A DNA stretch of 64,000 bases, taken from Anaerolinea thermophila (lineage in GTDB: Bacteria > Chloroflexota > Anaerolineae > Anaerolineales > Anaerolineaceae). The notes below the pieces were generated by a model. It was not told the DNA's origin. It saw nothing but the letters and a program-made list of their open reading frames with translations, and made no database searches. A program made the position numbers and the translations under genes. The DNA lies in contig NZ_DYHZ01000002.1 of NCBI RefSeq assembly GCF_020723905.1, positions 434,001 through 498,000 on the forward strand. The letters are read 5' to 3'. Below, in pieces: positions 1-9,040 of the stretch; within the stretch, counting starts at the first letter, position 1, and every line of letters begins with the position of its first letter.

Positions 1-1069
1 TCGTTTCTACGGAGAAAGGGATGCGCGGGGTGATCCCTGCCGGCATTCTTGCGGGTTTGACCTGGCTGGATCGGTATATCGGTGTATTGCTCCTTCCTTT
101 TGGGGTGGGATGGGTGTGGATGCATGCTCGTCTTTCCCTGCGCAAACGTCTGGAACACACCGGGTTATTCCTGACGGCGGCTTTCCTCCCCATGGCGGTG
201 TGGATGGTGCGCAACCTGCGTCTGTTTGGACACCCTTTCGGCGCTCCGCCGCCAGCCCGACGTACACTGGCAGAAAATGTGGATGCCGCTCTTGCGGAAA
301 TGCACCTGTGGCTCTTCCCCGATGCTTTTCCCCCGGTATGGGGATGGCTGACGGTTTTCCTGTTGGCGGTGGGAGCAGGATGGTTTGGACTGCGCTGGCG
401 CACGGGCAGGTTGATGGGGGCTCCGGGATGGTGGCGGCTCTGCTGAGCCTCTGGGGAGGGGGGTATTTTGTGTTTCTACTTTTCTCTTCTACTCAGGCGG
501 ATATCACCCGTCTGGATGCCCGTCTGATGGCGCCGCTCTACCCCTCATTTTTGATGGTGATTCTCAGCGGGCTGGAAGGCACCTCACAGGCACTGAAACG
601 CTGGCAGCGTCTTTCCTGGCTGGTGCCGCTCTTCATCGGTTTCATCTGGGGTATCCCTTCCGTGCAGGAATGGGGTCAGATGATTCAGCAAACCCGTAAC
701 CAGGGCGCACCCCTTTACAATTATCTCAACACACCTGAATTTCGTCAGTCGGGGGTGACGGCATACCTGCGGGCGGAGAGCATTCCCGAGGAACTGCCTC
801 TGTACAGCAACTATCCCACCGCGGTTTTTCTGTATACCCGCAGGATTTGTTCAGGTTCACCATGGAGCCGTCATCCTCATTATGCGATTGAGTATCCGCT
901 GGAACAGTATCTGCCGGAGTTTCCTCAGGGGGAGTCAGGAGTGCTGATCTGGTATGAAGCAGGGGTGCACACCCATTATTATGCGCCTGAGGAGATTGCC
1001 CGGTTCTATCAAATGGAGCCCCTGTATCATGGTGAGGATGGTGGTGTATATCTGATTCGGCGGCGTTAA
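1..1069 (+). pseudogene. Membrane glycosyltransferase-like protein, 5'-truncated and frameshifted
   Basis: The reading frame is open at the left edge of the window, so the N-terminus is missing. It encodes hydrophobic segments in one frame up to the stop at 444-446. The matching membrane-protein sequence then continues in the -1 frame from about 411-425 to the stop at 1067-1069, starting with a transmembrane segment and the motif RLDARLMAPLYP, then a soluble tail of about 120 residues. The switch lies around a run of five G (416-420), so a single lost G would explain it. The layout, membrane helices followed by a C-terminal periplasmic tail, resembles GT39/GT-C-like proteins of Chloroflexota; the exact family is inferred. 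It could be a true pseudogene, a sequencing error or, less likely, a programmed -1 shift. It converges on the beta-mannosidase gene. Confidence 0.6.
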
Positions 1070-1074
1070 ACAAA

Positions 1075-1104
1075 CCGTCGGAGAGGCGTTCACCTCCCCG
1101 ACGG
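1075..1104. terminator. Hairpin between convergent genes
   Basis: CCGTCGG at 1075-1081 pairs with CCGACGG at 1098-1104, and GAGG/CCTC extends the stem inside after one A/C mismatch. It fills the 56-bp gap between the stop of the frameshifted membrane gene and the stop of the minus-strand mannosidase gene. There is no clear T-tract on either strand, so it is a weak intrinsic terminator candidate that could serve both genes. Confidence 0.5.
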
Positions 1105-1125
1105 TAACAGGCTCAGGTATCCGAA

Positions 1126-3618
1126 TCAGGCAAAGGACTCATACAGTGAGGTCACCCGCAGGGCTTTGCTCATTTTCTTCAGCGTCCAGCCCCTGGGAAT
1201 GGGGCAGGTGACAGTCACGCTGAACCCGGCGGGCACGTCGAAGTAATTGTCGCTGAAGATGACATCTGCCCCTTCGAGTTTCAGTTCGACGAAGCGCGCC
1301 AGTTTACGGGCTTGAACCACGATGACCGCCTGATTGCCCTCGCGGTGCAGAGAGTACTCCATTTGCGGATCGCTTAATTGAAGGTGTTTGTTGGGAACAA
1401 AGGTCGCCAGCGAGCGAGAGATTAACTCGTTTGCGTGATACAGTTCTGCCATGAAGACCAGTTCGCGACTGCGGTCCTCTTCACCGTACACCACTCCACC
1501 GAAATCCTGTGAGAAGACTGCCTGAGAGGATAACGGTGCAAGGTGGACCGGCACTTCACCGGAAAGTACCATTTGCCCGTCCACCGAAACCAGCGCCCAG
1601 CGTACTTTGCCTTCCCAGGGGGCGGTCAGGTCGCTGGTGAGGTGCACTTTCATCTTGGTACCCTGATCCTCGATGGAGAGCAGAACCGGCGCATAGAAAC
1701 GTTTTGCCGCATAATGCAGGGCTTTCCAGCGCCCAAAATAATCAATGCTCGACCACGACGCTACGGGCCAGCAGTCGTTCAACTGCCAGTACAGCGTCCC
1801 GCTGACGCGGTCGCGGTTGCGTCGCCAGTGTTCCACACCGTAGCGAATGCCCTCGGCTTGCAGGACCATGCTCAGGTACACCAGTGAGGGGAAGTCTTTG
1901 GGCATGCGGAAGGTTTCGGTCATCTGGGTAATGATCAAGCCGTTGCCGCTGGCGCTGCGCTGATGATGTTCCATGATGTACGAGGTCATGTTCCAGTCTT
2001 CAGGCGCTGCATAGGTGCGGATGGTCTCCAGTGGCGGAAGCGACTGGAAACCAAACTCGCTCATGAAGCGCGGGTACACCGATCGGTAAGCGGTGAAAGG
2101 CTTGCGCCCGTGCCATACATCCCAGTAGTGCATATCTCCGCGGTCCTGGCTGTTGGGGTTGACGAAGGGCTCATTGGAAGAAGCCGAACTGGGCCAGTAC
2201 GGGCGGTCGGGGTCGAGTTTTTCCACCCAGGCGGGCAGGGTGTGGTAGAAGAAACGTTCGTAGGCTTCGCGTTCAATCACCCGCAGAGGATCCGTGGGGT
2301 TGGTCCAGCCCCAGTCTGCCCAGCCCTGTTCCATTTCATTGTTCCCGCACCACAGGGCGATGCAGGTGCGATGACGCAGGCGGCGGACGTTGTCCTCTAC
2401 CTCGTGGCGTAAATTCTCGATAAATTCCGGCTCATCGTGCGGGTAGATGTAGCAGGCAAACATGAAATCATGCCACAGCAGAATGCCATAGCGGTCGCAC
2501 AGGTCATAAAACCGTTCGTCTTCGTAAATGCCGCCGCCCCACACGCGGAGCATGTTTTGATGGGTTTCGGCGGCGGAGCGAATCAGATGTTCGTAGTGCG
2601 CTTCGGTCAGGCGGGTGGGGAAGGAATCGGCGGGAATCCAGTCTGACCCTTTCATGAAGACGGGCACGCCGTTGACGATGAAGGTAAAGGATTCGCCCCA
2701 TTCATCAGGTTCGCGGCGCAGTTCAATGGTGCGCAAACCCATCTGCACGGTTTTCTGGTCTTCCACGCCCTGCGAGGATTCCAGCCACACTTCCACACGG
2801 TACAGGGGTTGATCGCCGTATCCGTTGGGCCACCACAATTGCGGGTTGGAGATGGCAACCTGCAACAGGGCTTTCCCCTCCTCAACAGGCGCGCTGGTCT
2901 CATAGGTCTTCCTGCCGTTCGGGGCGGTGACGCGCAGGTGTGCTGTTAATGGGACATCCTCCCACACTTCGGGTTTGACTTCTGCCGAGATAAAGGCTTT
3001 TTTGCCTTCATGACGCTGGCGGAAATGCACGTCATCCAGGCGTGCCAGTGTATACCCTTCCAGACGAAGATCGCGCCACACCCCGATTGGAGGAAGTTTT
3101 GGACCCCAGTCCCAGCCGAACTGGCAGGGGGCTTTGCGCACAAACACCGAGCCTTCCAGAGACATGCCGCTTTTGGGCGTCAGCGGCTTTTCCTGATTGC
3201 GCTGGCGGCAGTACTTGACTGCTGAGTGGAAGAGCACGCGGATTTCGTTTTCTCCCGCTTTGACCAGTCCCGCCACGTCCCAGCGGTACTGACGGAAGGC
3301 ATTCTCGGTTTTGCCCAACACTTTGCCGTTAAGGCTCACATCTGCCAGCGTGTCAATACCGTCAGCAACCAGGAACAAATGCGGGGCATGTACCAGTTCC
3401 GGAGAAACGGTGAATATGCCACGGTACTCCCATTCGCTTTCGGCAACCCACTGTACTTTGAGTTCGTTATCCGCCACAAACGGGTCGGGAATGCGTCCGA
3501 GCGCCAGCAGGTCGGTATGCACGCCGCCCGGCACAGTTGCCGGTAGCCACTCTTCCGCTCCAGCCTGACGAAACGTCCACACTGTACCTTTCGATGAGGT
3601 CAAAGATTGTGCCAACAT
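1126..3618 (-). CDS. Beta-mannosidase, glycoside hydrolase family 2
   Basis: Hydrolyses terminal beta-mannosyl residues from mannan or N-glycan-type oligosaccharides. No signal peptide is seen, so it is probably cytoplasmic. The protein of about 830 residues has the usual beta-mannosidase length and order: a jelly-roll sugar-binding domain opening with ATVPGGVHTDLL, an immunoglobulin-like domain, the TIM barrel, and C-terminal beta domains. The barrel contains WCGNNE, where E428 is the predicted acid/base, and SEFGFQS, where E521 is the predicted nucleophile; both are the expected GH2 catalytic positions. I chose the ATG at 3618 because the conserved fold begins just after it; in-frame starts up to 3717 add a non-conserved 33-residue extension. 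The ribosome site upstream (AGGA) is distant. It sits between two membrane glycosyltransferase-like genes. Confidence 0.9.
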   Translation of the reverse strand: MLAQSLTSSKGTVWTFRQAGAEEWLPATVPGGVHTDLLALGRIPDPFVADNELKVQWVAESEWEYRGIFTVSPELVHAPHLFLVADGIDTLADVSLNGKVLGKTENAFRQYRWDVAGLVKAGENEIRVLFHSAVKYCRQRNQEKPLTPKSGMSLEGSVFVRKAPCQFGWDWGPKLPPIGVWRDLRLEGYTLARLDDVHFRQRHEGKKAFISAEVKPEVWEDVPLTAHLRVTAPNGRKTYETSAPVEEGKALLQVAISNPQLWWPNGYGDQPLYRVEVWLESSQGVEDQKTVQMGLRTIELRREPDEWGESFTFIVNGVPVFMKGSDWIPADSFPTRLTEAHYEHLIRSAAETHQNMLRVWGGGIYEDERFYDLCDRYGILLWHDFMFACYIYPHDEPEFIENLRHEVEDNVRRLRHRTCIALWCGNNEMEQGWADWGWTNPTDPLRVIEREAYERFFYHTLPAWVEKLDPDRPYWPSSASSNEPFVNPNSQDRGDMHYWDVWHGRKPFTAYRSVYPRFMSEFGFQSLPPLETIRTYAAPEDWNMTSYIMEHHQRSASGNGLIITQMTETFRMPKDFPSLVYLSMVLQAEGIRYGVEHWRRNRDRVSGTLYWQLNDCWPVASWSSIDYFGRWKALHYAAKRFYAPVLLSIEDQGTKMKVHLTSDLTAPWEGKVRWALVSVDGQMVLSGEVPVHLAPLSSQAVFSQDFGGVVYGEEDRSRELVFMAELYHANELISRSLATFVPNKHLQLSDPQMEYSLHREGNQAVIVVQARKLARFVELKLEGADVIFSDNYFDVPAGFSVTVTCPIPRGWTLKKMSKALRVTSLYESFA

Positions 3619-3738
3619 ACCGGTGAATTGATTCCTTTCTTGCAGGGATATTTGAATTGTACCTTGAATTTTCCCGGATTGAATCGTGAATCGATAAAAA
3701 TCCATCTTCCGGTTCAAAAAGATGGATCCGGGAGACTT

Positions 3739-5679
3739 TTACGGCTGGTAGCGGTACACTACCCAGTCTCTGCGGCTGTCCAGATATTTGTAGGATGGGG
3801 CGATTGATCTGGGATATGTTTCACTGACCTCAATGAGCAGGTATTCGATGCCGCGCTCCCGTAACCAGTTTTCCTCTCCAGTTTTCTCTGGCGGGTATAC
3901 GGGAACAAGTGTGCGGGTGAAATGCTCTCCAAACAGCCCATACTCAAAGTAAAAGCCTTTCTCGGTAGCAATCCCCACCACCGCATCCAGCGGGATGGAT
4001 TGATCTGCCAGATCCAGCATGGGCAGAGTCAGGTATGCCTGTCGGGTCAACTGGAAAGTACGGGTGGTGTTCCAGATGGTGCGTTCCCCCATCACTTCTC
4101 GAGTGGGGTTTTGGGTGGCACACATCCACACGCTGGAAAGCACCACCCCTGTCACCAGCACGCGCCAGAGGATACGTCCTTTGCCCTGTTCCAGTCCGAA
4201 AGGCAGCAGCGCCAGCGCAAAGGCTGAAACTGGCATGAAATACCGTCCATCGTAGGGCGTCCAGCCCGGTCGGAAGAGCGTCCCAAAGATAAGCCCGCTG
4301 AGAAGCAGGATCAGAGGAGCCAGTAAAAGCAGGTGACGTTTTTTGATTCCCTGCCAGAAAGCCCACAGACTTCCCGGAAGCATCAGCAAAGCGCCAATCG
4401 GACCAAACCAGGCTTCGTCTTCCTGGAGCAGGTACACTCTGCGCCACGAAAAGACGTGTCCGCTGTATGTGGCAGTTGTGCCTTCAATACGATCATTCCA
4501 GGCGCCTGCCAGGGCATGGGCAACCCACGCTTTGGCTTTGATGCCGTAGCCCCACAGGGGCTGGGGCAATCCGGCGGTGTCTGCCATCTGGTAAAGCCAG
4601 CGGGTGGTATTCAGGGCAAGGTACCGGGGTAGAGATACCTGACTCAGCACAGTCTGGCTGGTCATGGCTTCAGCACGCGCCCCCAGAGGCGAACCAAACT
4701 TCAGCCAGTTGCTCCAGTAGATGGGGGAACTGAAGATCAGGAAAGCCACGAGTGCGACAATTGCCCAGTGGATCAGCATGCGGATGGAATGGGTTCGTAA
4801 GAAGAGCCACCCCACCACGAAAAGCACAGCCAGAGCCGGCAGGTAAAAGATGATGGAAAAATTGGTGCCTGCAACCAGTCCAGCGGCAAGCGCCGAGAGA
4901 ACCATCCAGGAATACCGGTGCGGTTCTTTTCCCCAGCGGTAGAAGAACAGGACTGTGGTGGTGAACAGCCAGGTGCTGACCAGATCGTGCCGCACCGAGG
5001 AAAGATGTAAATTCACCACTGGCAGGGAGAGCCATACCAGCCCTGCTGTCAGCGCGGCGATGCGCCGAAACCCCAGTTCACGGGAAAGCGCCGCCACCCC
5101 CAGCGCACCTGCCAGTCCTGCCGTCCACGGGACAAAAGCCACAAAATGATCCGTTCCGCTGAGCAAGATGGTCCACAGGTATACCAGTTGCGCGTTGACC
5201 GGGAAGGTTAACTGCCACACCACGGCGGTTTCCCAGGGGAAGTACGTGCCCAGTTGCCGCCACATGCCCACGCGGGCAAGATGGATGGAGAGGGCGTCAT
5301 TGTTGTTGGGGGGGACTGTGTACGCCAGCACGGCAGCAAACCCCGCCGATATGGCGACGACAAGACCGATCACCGCATAGGGCAAATCGTTCCAGGTGGG
5401 TTTTTCAAGCGTCATCGGCGGGCGGGGGAAAAGTGGCGGTTTGCCGTTCCGCCACCACCAGCCAGCCGATAGCGCAAAGAAAACGCTCTGGATGAGCAGA
5501 ATGATCTCCAGACGATTAAGGGCATGGAGGAGATTGGCAATTTGGAAGACCAGCACCAGGGTGGCAAAGGCTGTCAATGCCACTCCCTGCGCCCACAAGA
5601 ATCGCTCGCGAATGCGCAGAATCGCTCCCAACAGGAATGCCGTGCCGGTCAGCAGGAGTATGGACAGGATACTTGCCAT
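3739..5679 (-). CDS. Polytopic glycosyltransferase-like membrane protein (GT39/GT-C type)
   Basis: The 646-residue protein is dominated by hydrophobic segments (roughly a dozen predicted membrane helices) and ends in a soluble tail of about 100 residues. The first large loop after two or three helices carries PPNNNDALSIH, with acidic/Asn residues where GT-C enzymes place their catalytic Asp. By analogy it would move a sugar from a polyprenyl-phosphate donor to an acceptor on the outer face of the membrane. This is inferred from topology and one motif, with no close family recognised. It lies 20 bp upstream of the mannosidase start region on the same strand and just downstream of the MoaD-like gene (10-bp gap), so co-transcription with either is possible, though the functions do not obviously match. 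Confidence 0.65.
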   Translation of the reverse strand: MASILSILLLTGTAFLLGAILRIRERFLWAQGVALTAFATLVLVFQIANLLHALNRLEIILLIQSVFFALSAGWWWRNGKPPLFPRPPMTLEKPTWNDLPYAVIGLVVAISAGFAAVLAYTVPPNNNDALSIHLARVGMWRQLGTYFPWETAVVWQLTFPVNAQLVYLWTILLSGTDHFVAFVPWTAGLAGALGVAALSRELGFRRIAALTAGLVWLSLPVVNLHLSSVRHDLVSTWLFTTTVLFFYRWGKEPHRYSWMVLSALAAGLVAGTNFSIIFYLPALAVLFVVGWLFLRTHSIRMLIHWAIVALVAFLIFSSPIYWSNWLKFGSPLGARAEAMTSQTVLSQVSLPRYLALNTTRWLYQMADTAGLPQPLWGYGIKAKAWVAHALAGAWNDRIEGTTATYSGHVFSWRRVYLLQEDEAWFGPIGALLMLPGSLWAFWQGIKKRHLLLLAPLILLLSGLIFGTLFRPGWTPYDGRYFMPVSAFALALLPFGLEQGKGRILWRVLVTGVVLSSVWMCATQNPTREVMGERTIWNTTRTFQLTRQAYLTLPMLDLADQSIPLDAVVGIATEKGFYFEYGLFGEHFTRTLVPVYPPEKTGEENWLRERGIEYLLIEVSETYPRSIAPSYKYLDSRRDWVVYRYQP

Positions 5680-5689
5680 GCAGTGGGGA

Positions 5690-5974
5690 TTACCCTCCGG
5701 TGATGACCGACATCAAAATCAGGTGCGCACCATCTGAAGGCGTTTCATCCAGCACCATCACTGGTGTTGCCAGATCGCCGTCAATCACCAGCATATTGGA
5801 ACTCAGGAAGGACTCGCCATCAGGAGCGATCAGCCAGCCCACCAGCTGGGGAAAGCGTTTTGCCAGTTCCCGCACAATATCGCGGTAGGTAGCGCCTTCG
5901 GGCAGGTGCAGGGTGAGGGTTTTCACCCCGGCATGGGCGCGGGCGGCGCCCGTCAACTCCACGGTGATTGTCAT
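5690..5974 (-). CDS. MoaD/ThiS-family ubiquitin-like sulfur carrier
   Basis: A protein of about 94 residues with the beta-grasp pattern of MoaD/ThiS proteins and the diagnostic C-terminal Gly-Gly (MSVITGG), which is adenylated and thiocarboxylated in this family. MoaD donates sulfur to make molybdopterin. That would fit the two molybdenum hydroxylases encoded nearby, although no other Moa gene is present here, and a role in another sulfur-transfer route cannot be excluded. The ATG at 5974 was chosen because GGGAG lies 8 nt upstream; the longer frame to 6040 lacks conserved sequence. A TATACT box at 6000-5995 on this strand could be its -10. The gene is transcribed divergently from the GNAT-like gene, with operator-like sequence in the shared spacer. 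Confidence 0.75.
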   Translation of the reverse strand: MTITVELTGAARAHAGVKTLTLHLPEGATYRDIVRELAKRFPQLVGWLIAPDGESFLSSNMLVIDGDLATPVMVLDETPSDGAHLILMSVITGG

Positions 5975-6080
5975 GGCTGTATCTCCCATCTGTAAGTATA
6001 AGAGAATTTTATGGCAGTTGAGAAGAGGAAGCCTGTCCAATTTCTGTCATATGTCAGATTTTTTGGCGATAAAAATCAAA

Positions 6081-6091
6081 TTGTCTGATAA
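6081..6091. promoter_or_regulatory. Candidate operator, TTGT-N3-ATAA
   Basis: TTGTCTGATAA matches the island-wide inverted repeat TTGT-N3-ACAA with one mismatch. It ends 4 bp before the -35 box of the promoter at 6096, in the divergent spacer between the MoaD-like and GNAT-like genes. A further half-site (TGTCAGAT) lies at 6053-6060. Spacing and symmetry are typical of GntR-family operators; the regulator is unknown. Confidence 0.45.
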
Positions 6092-6095
6092 CTTA

Positions 6096-6124
6096 TTGAC
6101 TCTGCACCCTTGCTTTGCTATACT
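6096..6124 (+). promoter_or_regulatory. Sigma70-type promoter of the first GNAT-like gene
   Basis: TTGACT (6096-6101), a 17-bp spacer and TATACT (6119-6124), followed by an AGAGAGGA ribosome site and the ATG at 6164. The predicted leader is about 33 nt. This is a near-consensus promoter. Confidence 0.75.
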
Positions 6125-6163
6125 GAATTTGTTCCATCCCCTAATCTTATCAGAGAGGAAGAT

Positions 6164-6889
6164 ATGAGACTCCAACCGCCGGTAGAAGTTTCTACCAACA
6201 CTGTTTCGTTTGACGTCAGTGAAATTGAGCCTTTGCTGCAGGCTCCCCCGATGAAACTGCCCCCCTGGCCCGAGGCGCAGATCACCCTGCGCGATGGACG
6301 GATTCTCTATATCCGCCATGCGAAGGAAGAAGAAGTGCCCGAGATGCTGGCTTACATGGAGAAGGTCATGAAAGTCAACAAAGACTTTTATGACATTGTG
6401 GGCGTGCGCGTCTACGGCGAAATTTTGGGCTGGGTACGCAAACGCATTAAGGATCCCTTCACCCTGGTGGGCTTGATTGATGGCGAGTGGGTTGGCTTTG
6501 CCAATGGCCGCGTAATGAACCCGGACATTGCCATCAGCCTGCACACTATGACCTTCACCCGCCGCGGGCGTGTGGGTTGGGCAATGTATTACGCCAAAAC
6601 CTACTATGCGCTGGAAATCCTCAAGTGCAAAGAGTGGTGGTCCACCTTTGAGTCCTACAACGGCTGGCGCATGGCGGGCGTTGAAATGGCGCAACCGACC
6701 AAACCCTGGCCTGAGTACCAGCACGAACTGGGCGGCGCGCGTGTGTACTACCTGACCCAGGACATGTGGAACGCCGGTGTAAAGGACTACGCTGTTCAAA
6801 CAATCGGCTCCGACCTGTCCTTTGAGGTAACCGACGAGGTGCGCAAGGCGAACGAGCACTTCCACGCACCCGCTGAAGTGAACCTGTAA
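6164..6889 (+). CDS. GNAT-like protein, island paralogue A
   Basis: A 241-residue soluble protein. Residues from about 45 follow a GNAT-fold pattern: beta strand with YIRHAKEEEVPEM, helix, LVGLIDGEWVGFANGR as a beta hairpin, a GRVGWAMYYAK segment at the acyl-CoA pyrophosphate loop position, FESYNGW, and a final ELGGARVYYLT. This assignment is by pattern only. GNAT-fold proteins mostly transfer acyl groups from acyl-CoA, but some are decarboxylases. Its paralogue at 28875-29600 is more than half identical by eye, with identical blocks (DGRILYIR, DFYDIVG, YQHELGGARVYY), and sits at the other end of the island. It starts after a strong SD (AGAGAGGA), has its own promoter and is followed by a hairpin, so it is probably monocistronic. 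The specific function is unknown. Confidence 0.6.
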   Translation: MRLQPPVEVSTNTVSFDVSEIEPLLQAPPMKLPPWPEAQITLRDGRILYIRHAKEEEVPEMLAYMEKVMKVNKDFYDIVGVRVYGEILGWVRKRIKDPFTLVGLIDGEWVGFANGRVMNPDIAISLHTMTFTRRGRVGWAMYYAKTYYALEILKCKEWWSTFESYNGWRMAGVEMAQPTKPWPEYQHELGGARVYYLTQDMWNAGVKDYAVQTIGSDLSFEVTDEVRKANEHFHAPAEVNL

Positions 6890-6919
6890 ATCTCAGGGTT
6901 CGGGAGGATGTGAAGCCAT

Positions 6920-6966
6920 GTTGAGCGGATGTTTTCGCAGGCTGGCTGTGGGGGCATCCGCTCAAC
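6920..6966 (+). terminator. Hairpin after GNAT-like gene A
   Basis: A perfect 12-bp inverted repeat (6920-6931 with 6955-6966) separated by 23 nt and followed by GTTTCCTCC. It lies 30 bp after the stop codon and before the promoter of the FdrA gene. The T-tract is short, so it may be a weak or factor-assisted terminator. Confidence 0.6.
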
Positions 6967-7011
6967 GTTTCCTCCTGGCAGATCATTCACATCTCCCTCG
7001 TCAATAGTCAA

Positions 7012-7022
7012 ATGTCATACAA
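7012..7022. promoter_or_regulatory. Candidate operator upstream of the fdrA promoter
   Basis: ATGTCATACAA (reverse strand TTGTATGACAT) matches TTGT-N3-ACAA with one mismatch. It ends 18 bp upstream of the -35 box at 7041. Confidence 0.4.
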
Positions 7023-7040
7023 ATTTACGCAAAACGCAAG

Positions 7041-7069
7041 TTGACGAGACATTTTGAACTTGCTATACT
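7041..7069 (+). promoter_or_regulatory. Sigma70-type promoter of the fdrA operon
   Basis: TTGACG (7041-7046), a 17-bp spacer and TATACT (7064-7069). The -10 sequence and the bases after it (TATACTGAAT) are identical to those at the 6096 promoter. The leader to the fdrA ATG at 7277 would be about 200 nt, long enough for leader control, but no known riboswitch was recognised in 7076-7265. Confidence 0.75.
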
Positions 7070-7276
7070 GAATCTGACAGGGCATCTCTTTTGTTTGCTT
7101 TTTTGACATTTTTCTGTGATGGTATTGTTTCAAGCATTGTGCTTATCCATGTTGACATTACTGGTCTCATGGTGAACCTTCTTTGAATGTCGTCTTTCGA
7201 TCGAGTATCGAAAGGGACATTTTGCTTTTCTGCAACCTGTCGGTTGCAAATAAAAAAATATTTTTGAGGAGGAGTG

Positions 7277-9004
7277 ATGGCGGCAATAAAAGTCGAAATT
7301 CGAAGCGGCGTCTATTATGATTCCGCTGTTCTGATGCAACTTCAGCGTTCTCTTGCATCCCTGCCTGGCATTGAGGATGCCGGTGTGGTGATGGGGACGG
7401 AGTCCAACAAGGAACTGCTGGCACATATTGATCTGACCACTCCCGAAGTGGAAAAAGCCCAGCCCAACGATCTGGTGATCGTTGTTCGCGGTGTGGATGA
7501 GAAAGCCGCCACTGAAGCGCTGGGAAAAGTGGATGAACTGCTCACGCGCAAGAAAGGCGGCGCCGAGCAAGCCTATCGCCCGCGCAGTATCGAGGGCGCC
7601 AACGATATGCTTCCCGAAGCCTCGTGGGTGCTGGTTTCGGTGGCGGGACGTTATGCCGCGGGTGTGGCGCGTGAAGCCATGCGCCTGGGCAAGCATGTTT
7701 TCCTCTTCAGCGATAACGTCTCGGTGGAAGAAGAGATTGCCCTCAAGCAAGAAGCCGCCGAGAAAGGTTTGCTGGTGATGGGACCCGACTGCGGAACTGC
7801 CCTGATTGGCGGGTTCGGTCTGGGCTTTGCCAATAAAGTGCGCCGCGGCAATATCGGCGTGGTGGCAGCGGCAGGCACTGGCTTACAGCATGTCACCAGT
7901 CGCATTCATCAGTTGGGTGGCGGCATTACCCACGGTATTGGCACCGGAGGGCGCGATCTCTCCGAAAAGGTGGGTGCGGTAACCTTCCGGCAGGGCATTG
8001 AACTGCTCAGCCGTGATCCTGAGACGAAAGTCATCGTGCTGGTATCGAAACCCCCTTCACCAAAAGTGGCAGAAGAAGTGCTTAAACTGGCGCGCAGAGC
8101 CGGTAAACCGGTGGTGGTCAACTTTATTGCTCGCCCGTTGAGCCTGCCGCAGATGGACAATCTCTACTTCGCCCGCGGACTGGATCATGCCGCAGAACTG
8201 GCGGTAGAACTCTCCCGCAACCTGCCCGCCCTTGAAACCGATGCAGATTTAGGCCTGGAGCGCTTTGCCGCGGGACAAAAATACCTGCGCGGGCTGTTCT
8301 CCGGCGGCACACTGGCATACGAAGCCCAGCACATCCTTGCCAGTTACCTGCCCAAGGTCTATGCCAATGCCCCCATTAACAAAGAACTCAAACTGCCCAA
8401 CAGTTATGTCAGCCAGGAACACTGCATTGTGGATCTTGGTGAAGATGAGTTCACCCAGGGACGCCTGCATCCGATGATGGACAACGAACTGCGCATTCGC
8501 CGGTTGATGGAGGAAGCCGCCGATCCTTCGGTGGCGGTTATCCTGCTGGATGTGGTGATTGGATATGGCTCGCACCCCGATCCTGCCAGCGAACTCGGTC
8601 CGGCTGTGGCAAAAGCCAAAGCCCTGGCAAAGGAAGCCGGGCGCTACCTGGAAGTGATTGCGGTGGTGTGCGGTACTGACGAAGACCCGCAGAAACTTGA
8701 AGCCCAGGTCCAGCAGATGAAAGAGGGTGGTGCATGGGTTTCCACCAGCAATGAAGAAGCCATGCGCTATGCGGGCCGTCTGGTGCGCGCTCTCAGCCAG
8801 GAAGCCGGCGGCGAATTCACCATGAAGCCGGTTGACCTGACGACTCTTCAGCGCCCGCTGGCGGCAATCAATGTGGGTCTGGAGTCCTTTGCCGAGAACC
8901 TGGCGGCGCAGGGTGCCCCGGTCATCCATGTGGACTGGCGTCCACCCGCCGGTGGGAATGAGCGTTTAATGTCCATCCTGGAGCGCATGAAACAGCGCCA
9001 GTAG
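7277..9004 (+). CDS. fdrA: FdrA family protein (AllF-like carbamoyltransferase subunit)
   Basis: A 575-residue protein related to the succinyl-CoA synthetase alpha/CoA-binding fold. Family hallmarks are VVMGTESNKELL near residues 38-48, GPDCGTA at 169-175, a glycine-rich AAAGTGLQ near 197-204, and GTGGRDLSE at 222-230. In Escherichia coli, FdrA works with DUF1116 and DUF2877 proteins as oxamate carbamoyltransferase, splitting oxalurate into oxamate and carbamoyl phosphate during allantoin fermentation. DUF1116 follows here after 36 bp, and DUF2877 lies at 29667-30596. The likely role is therefore phosphorolytic carbamoyl transfer from a ureido-type intermediate, yielding carbamoyl phosphate; the actual substrate is inferred and unknown. 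The ATG at 7277 follows GAGGAGG closely; a GTG at 7274 would also be in frame. Confidence 0.85.
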   Translation: MAAIKVEIRSGVYYDSAVLMQLQRSLASLPGIEDAGVVMGTESNKELLAHIDLTTPEVEKAQPNDLVIVVRGVDEKAATEALGKVDELLTRKKGGAEQAYRPRSIEGANDMLPEASWVLVSVAGRYAAGVAREAMRLGKHVFLFSDNVSVEEEIALKQEAAEKGLLVMGPDCGTALIGGFGLGFANKVRRGNIGVVAAAGTGLQHVTSRIHQLGGGITHGIGTGGRDLSEKVGAVTFRQGIELLSRDPETKVIVLVSKPPSPKVAEEVLKLARRAGKPVVVNFIARPLSLPQMDNLYFARGLDHAAELAVELSRNLPALETDADLGLERFAAGQKYLRGLFSGGTLAYEAQHILASYLPKVYANAPINKELKLPNSYVSQEHCIVDLGEDEFTQGRLHPMMDNELRIRRLMEEAADPSVAVILLDVVIGYGSHPDPASELGPAVAKAKALAKEAGRYLEVIAVVCGTDEDPQKLEAQVQQMKEGGAWVSTSNEEAMRYAGRLVRALSQEAGGEFTMKPVDLTTLQRPLAAINVGLESFAENLAAQGAPVIHVDWRPPAGGNERLMSILERMKQRQ

Positions 9005-9040
9005 GTTCATCCGAAATACACGAGGTTTTGGGAGGCTCTC

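Noticed and set aside
6041-6061. TGTCA-TA-TGTCA direct repeat near the MoaD-like gene as a further operator
   Set aside because: It is a direct repeat and only half matches TTGT-N3-ACAA; noted as a half-site but too weak to call separately.
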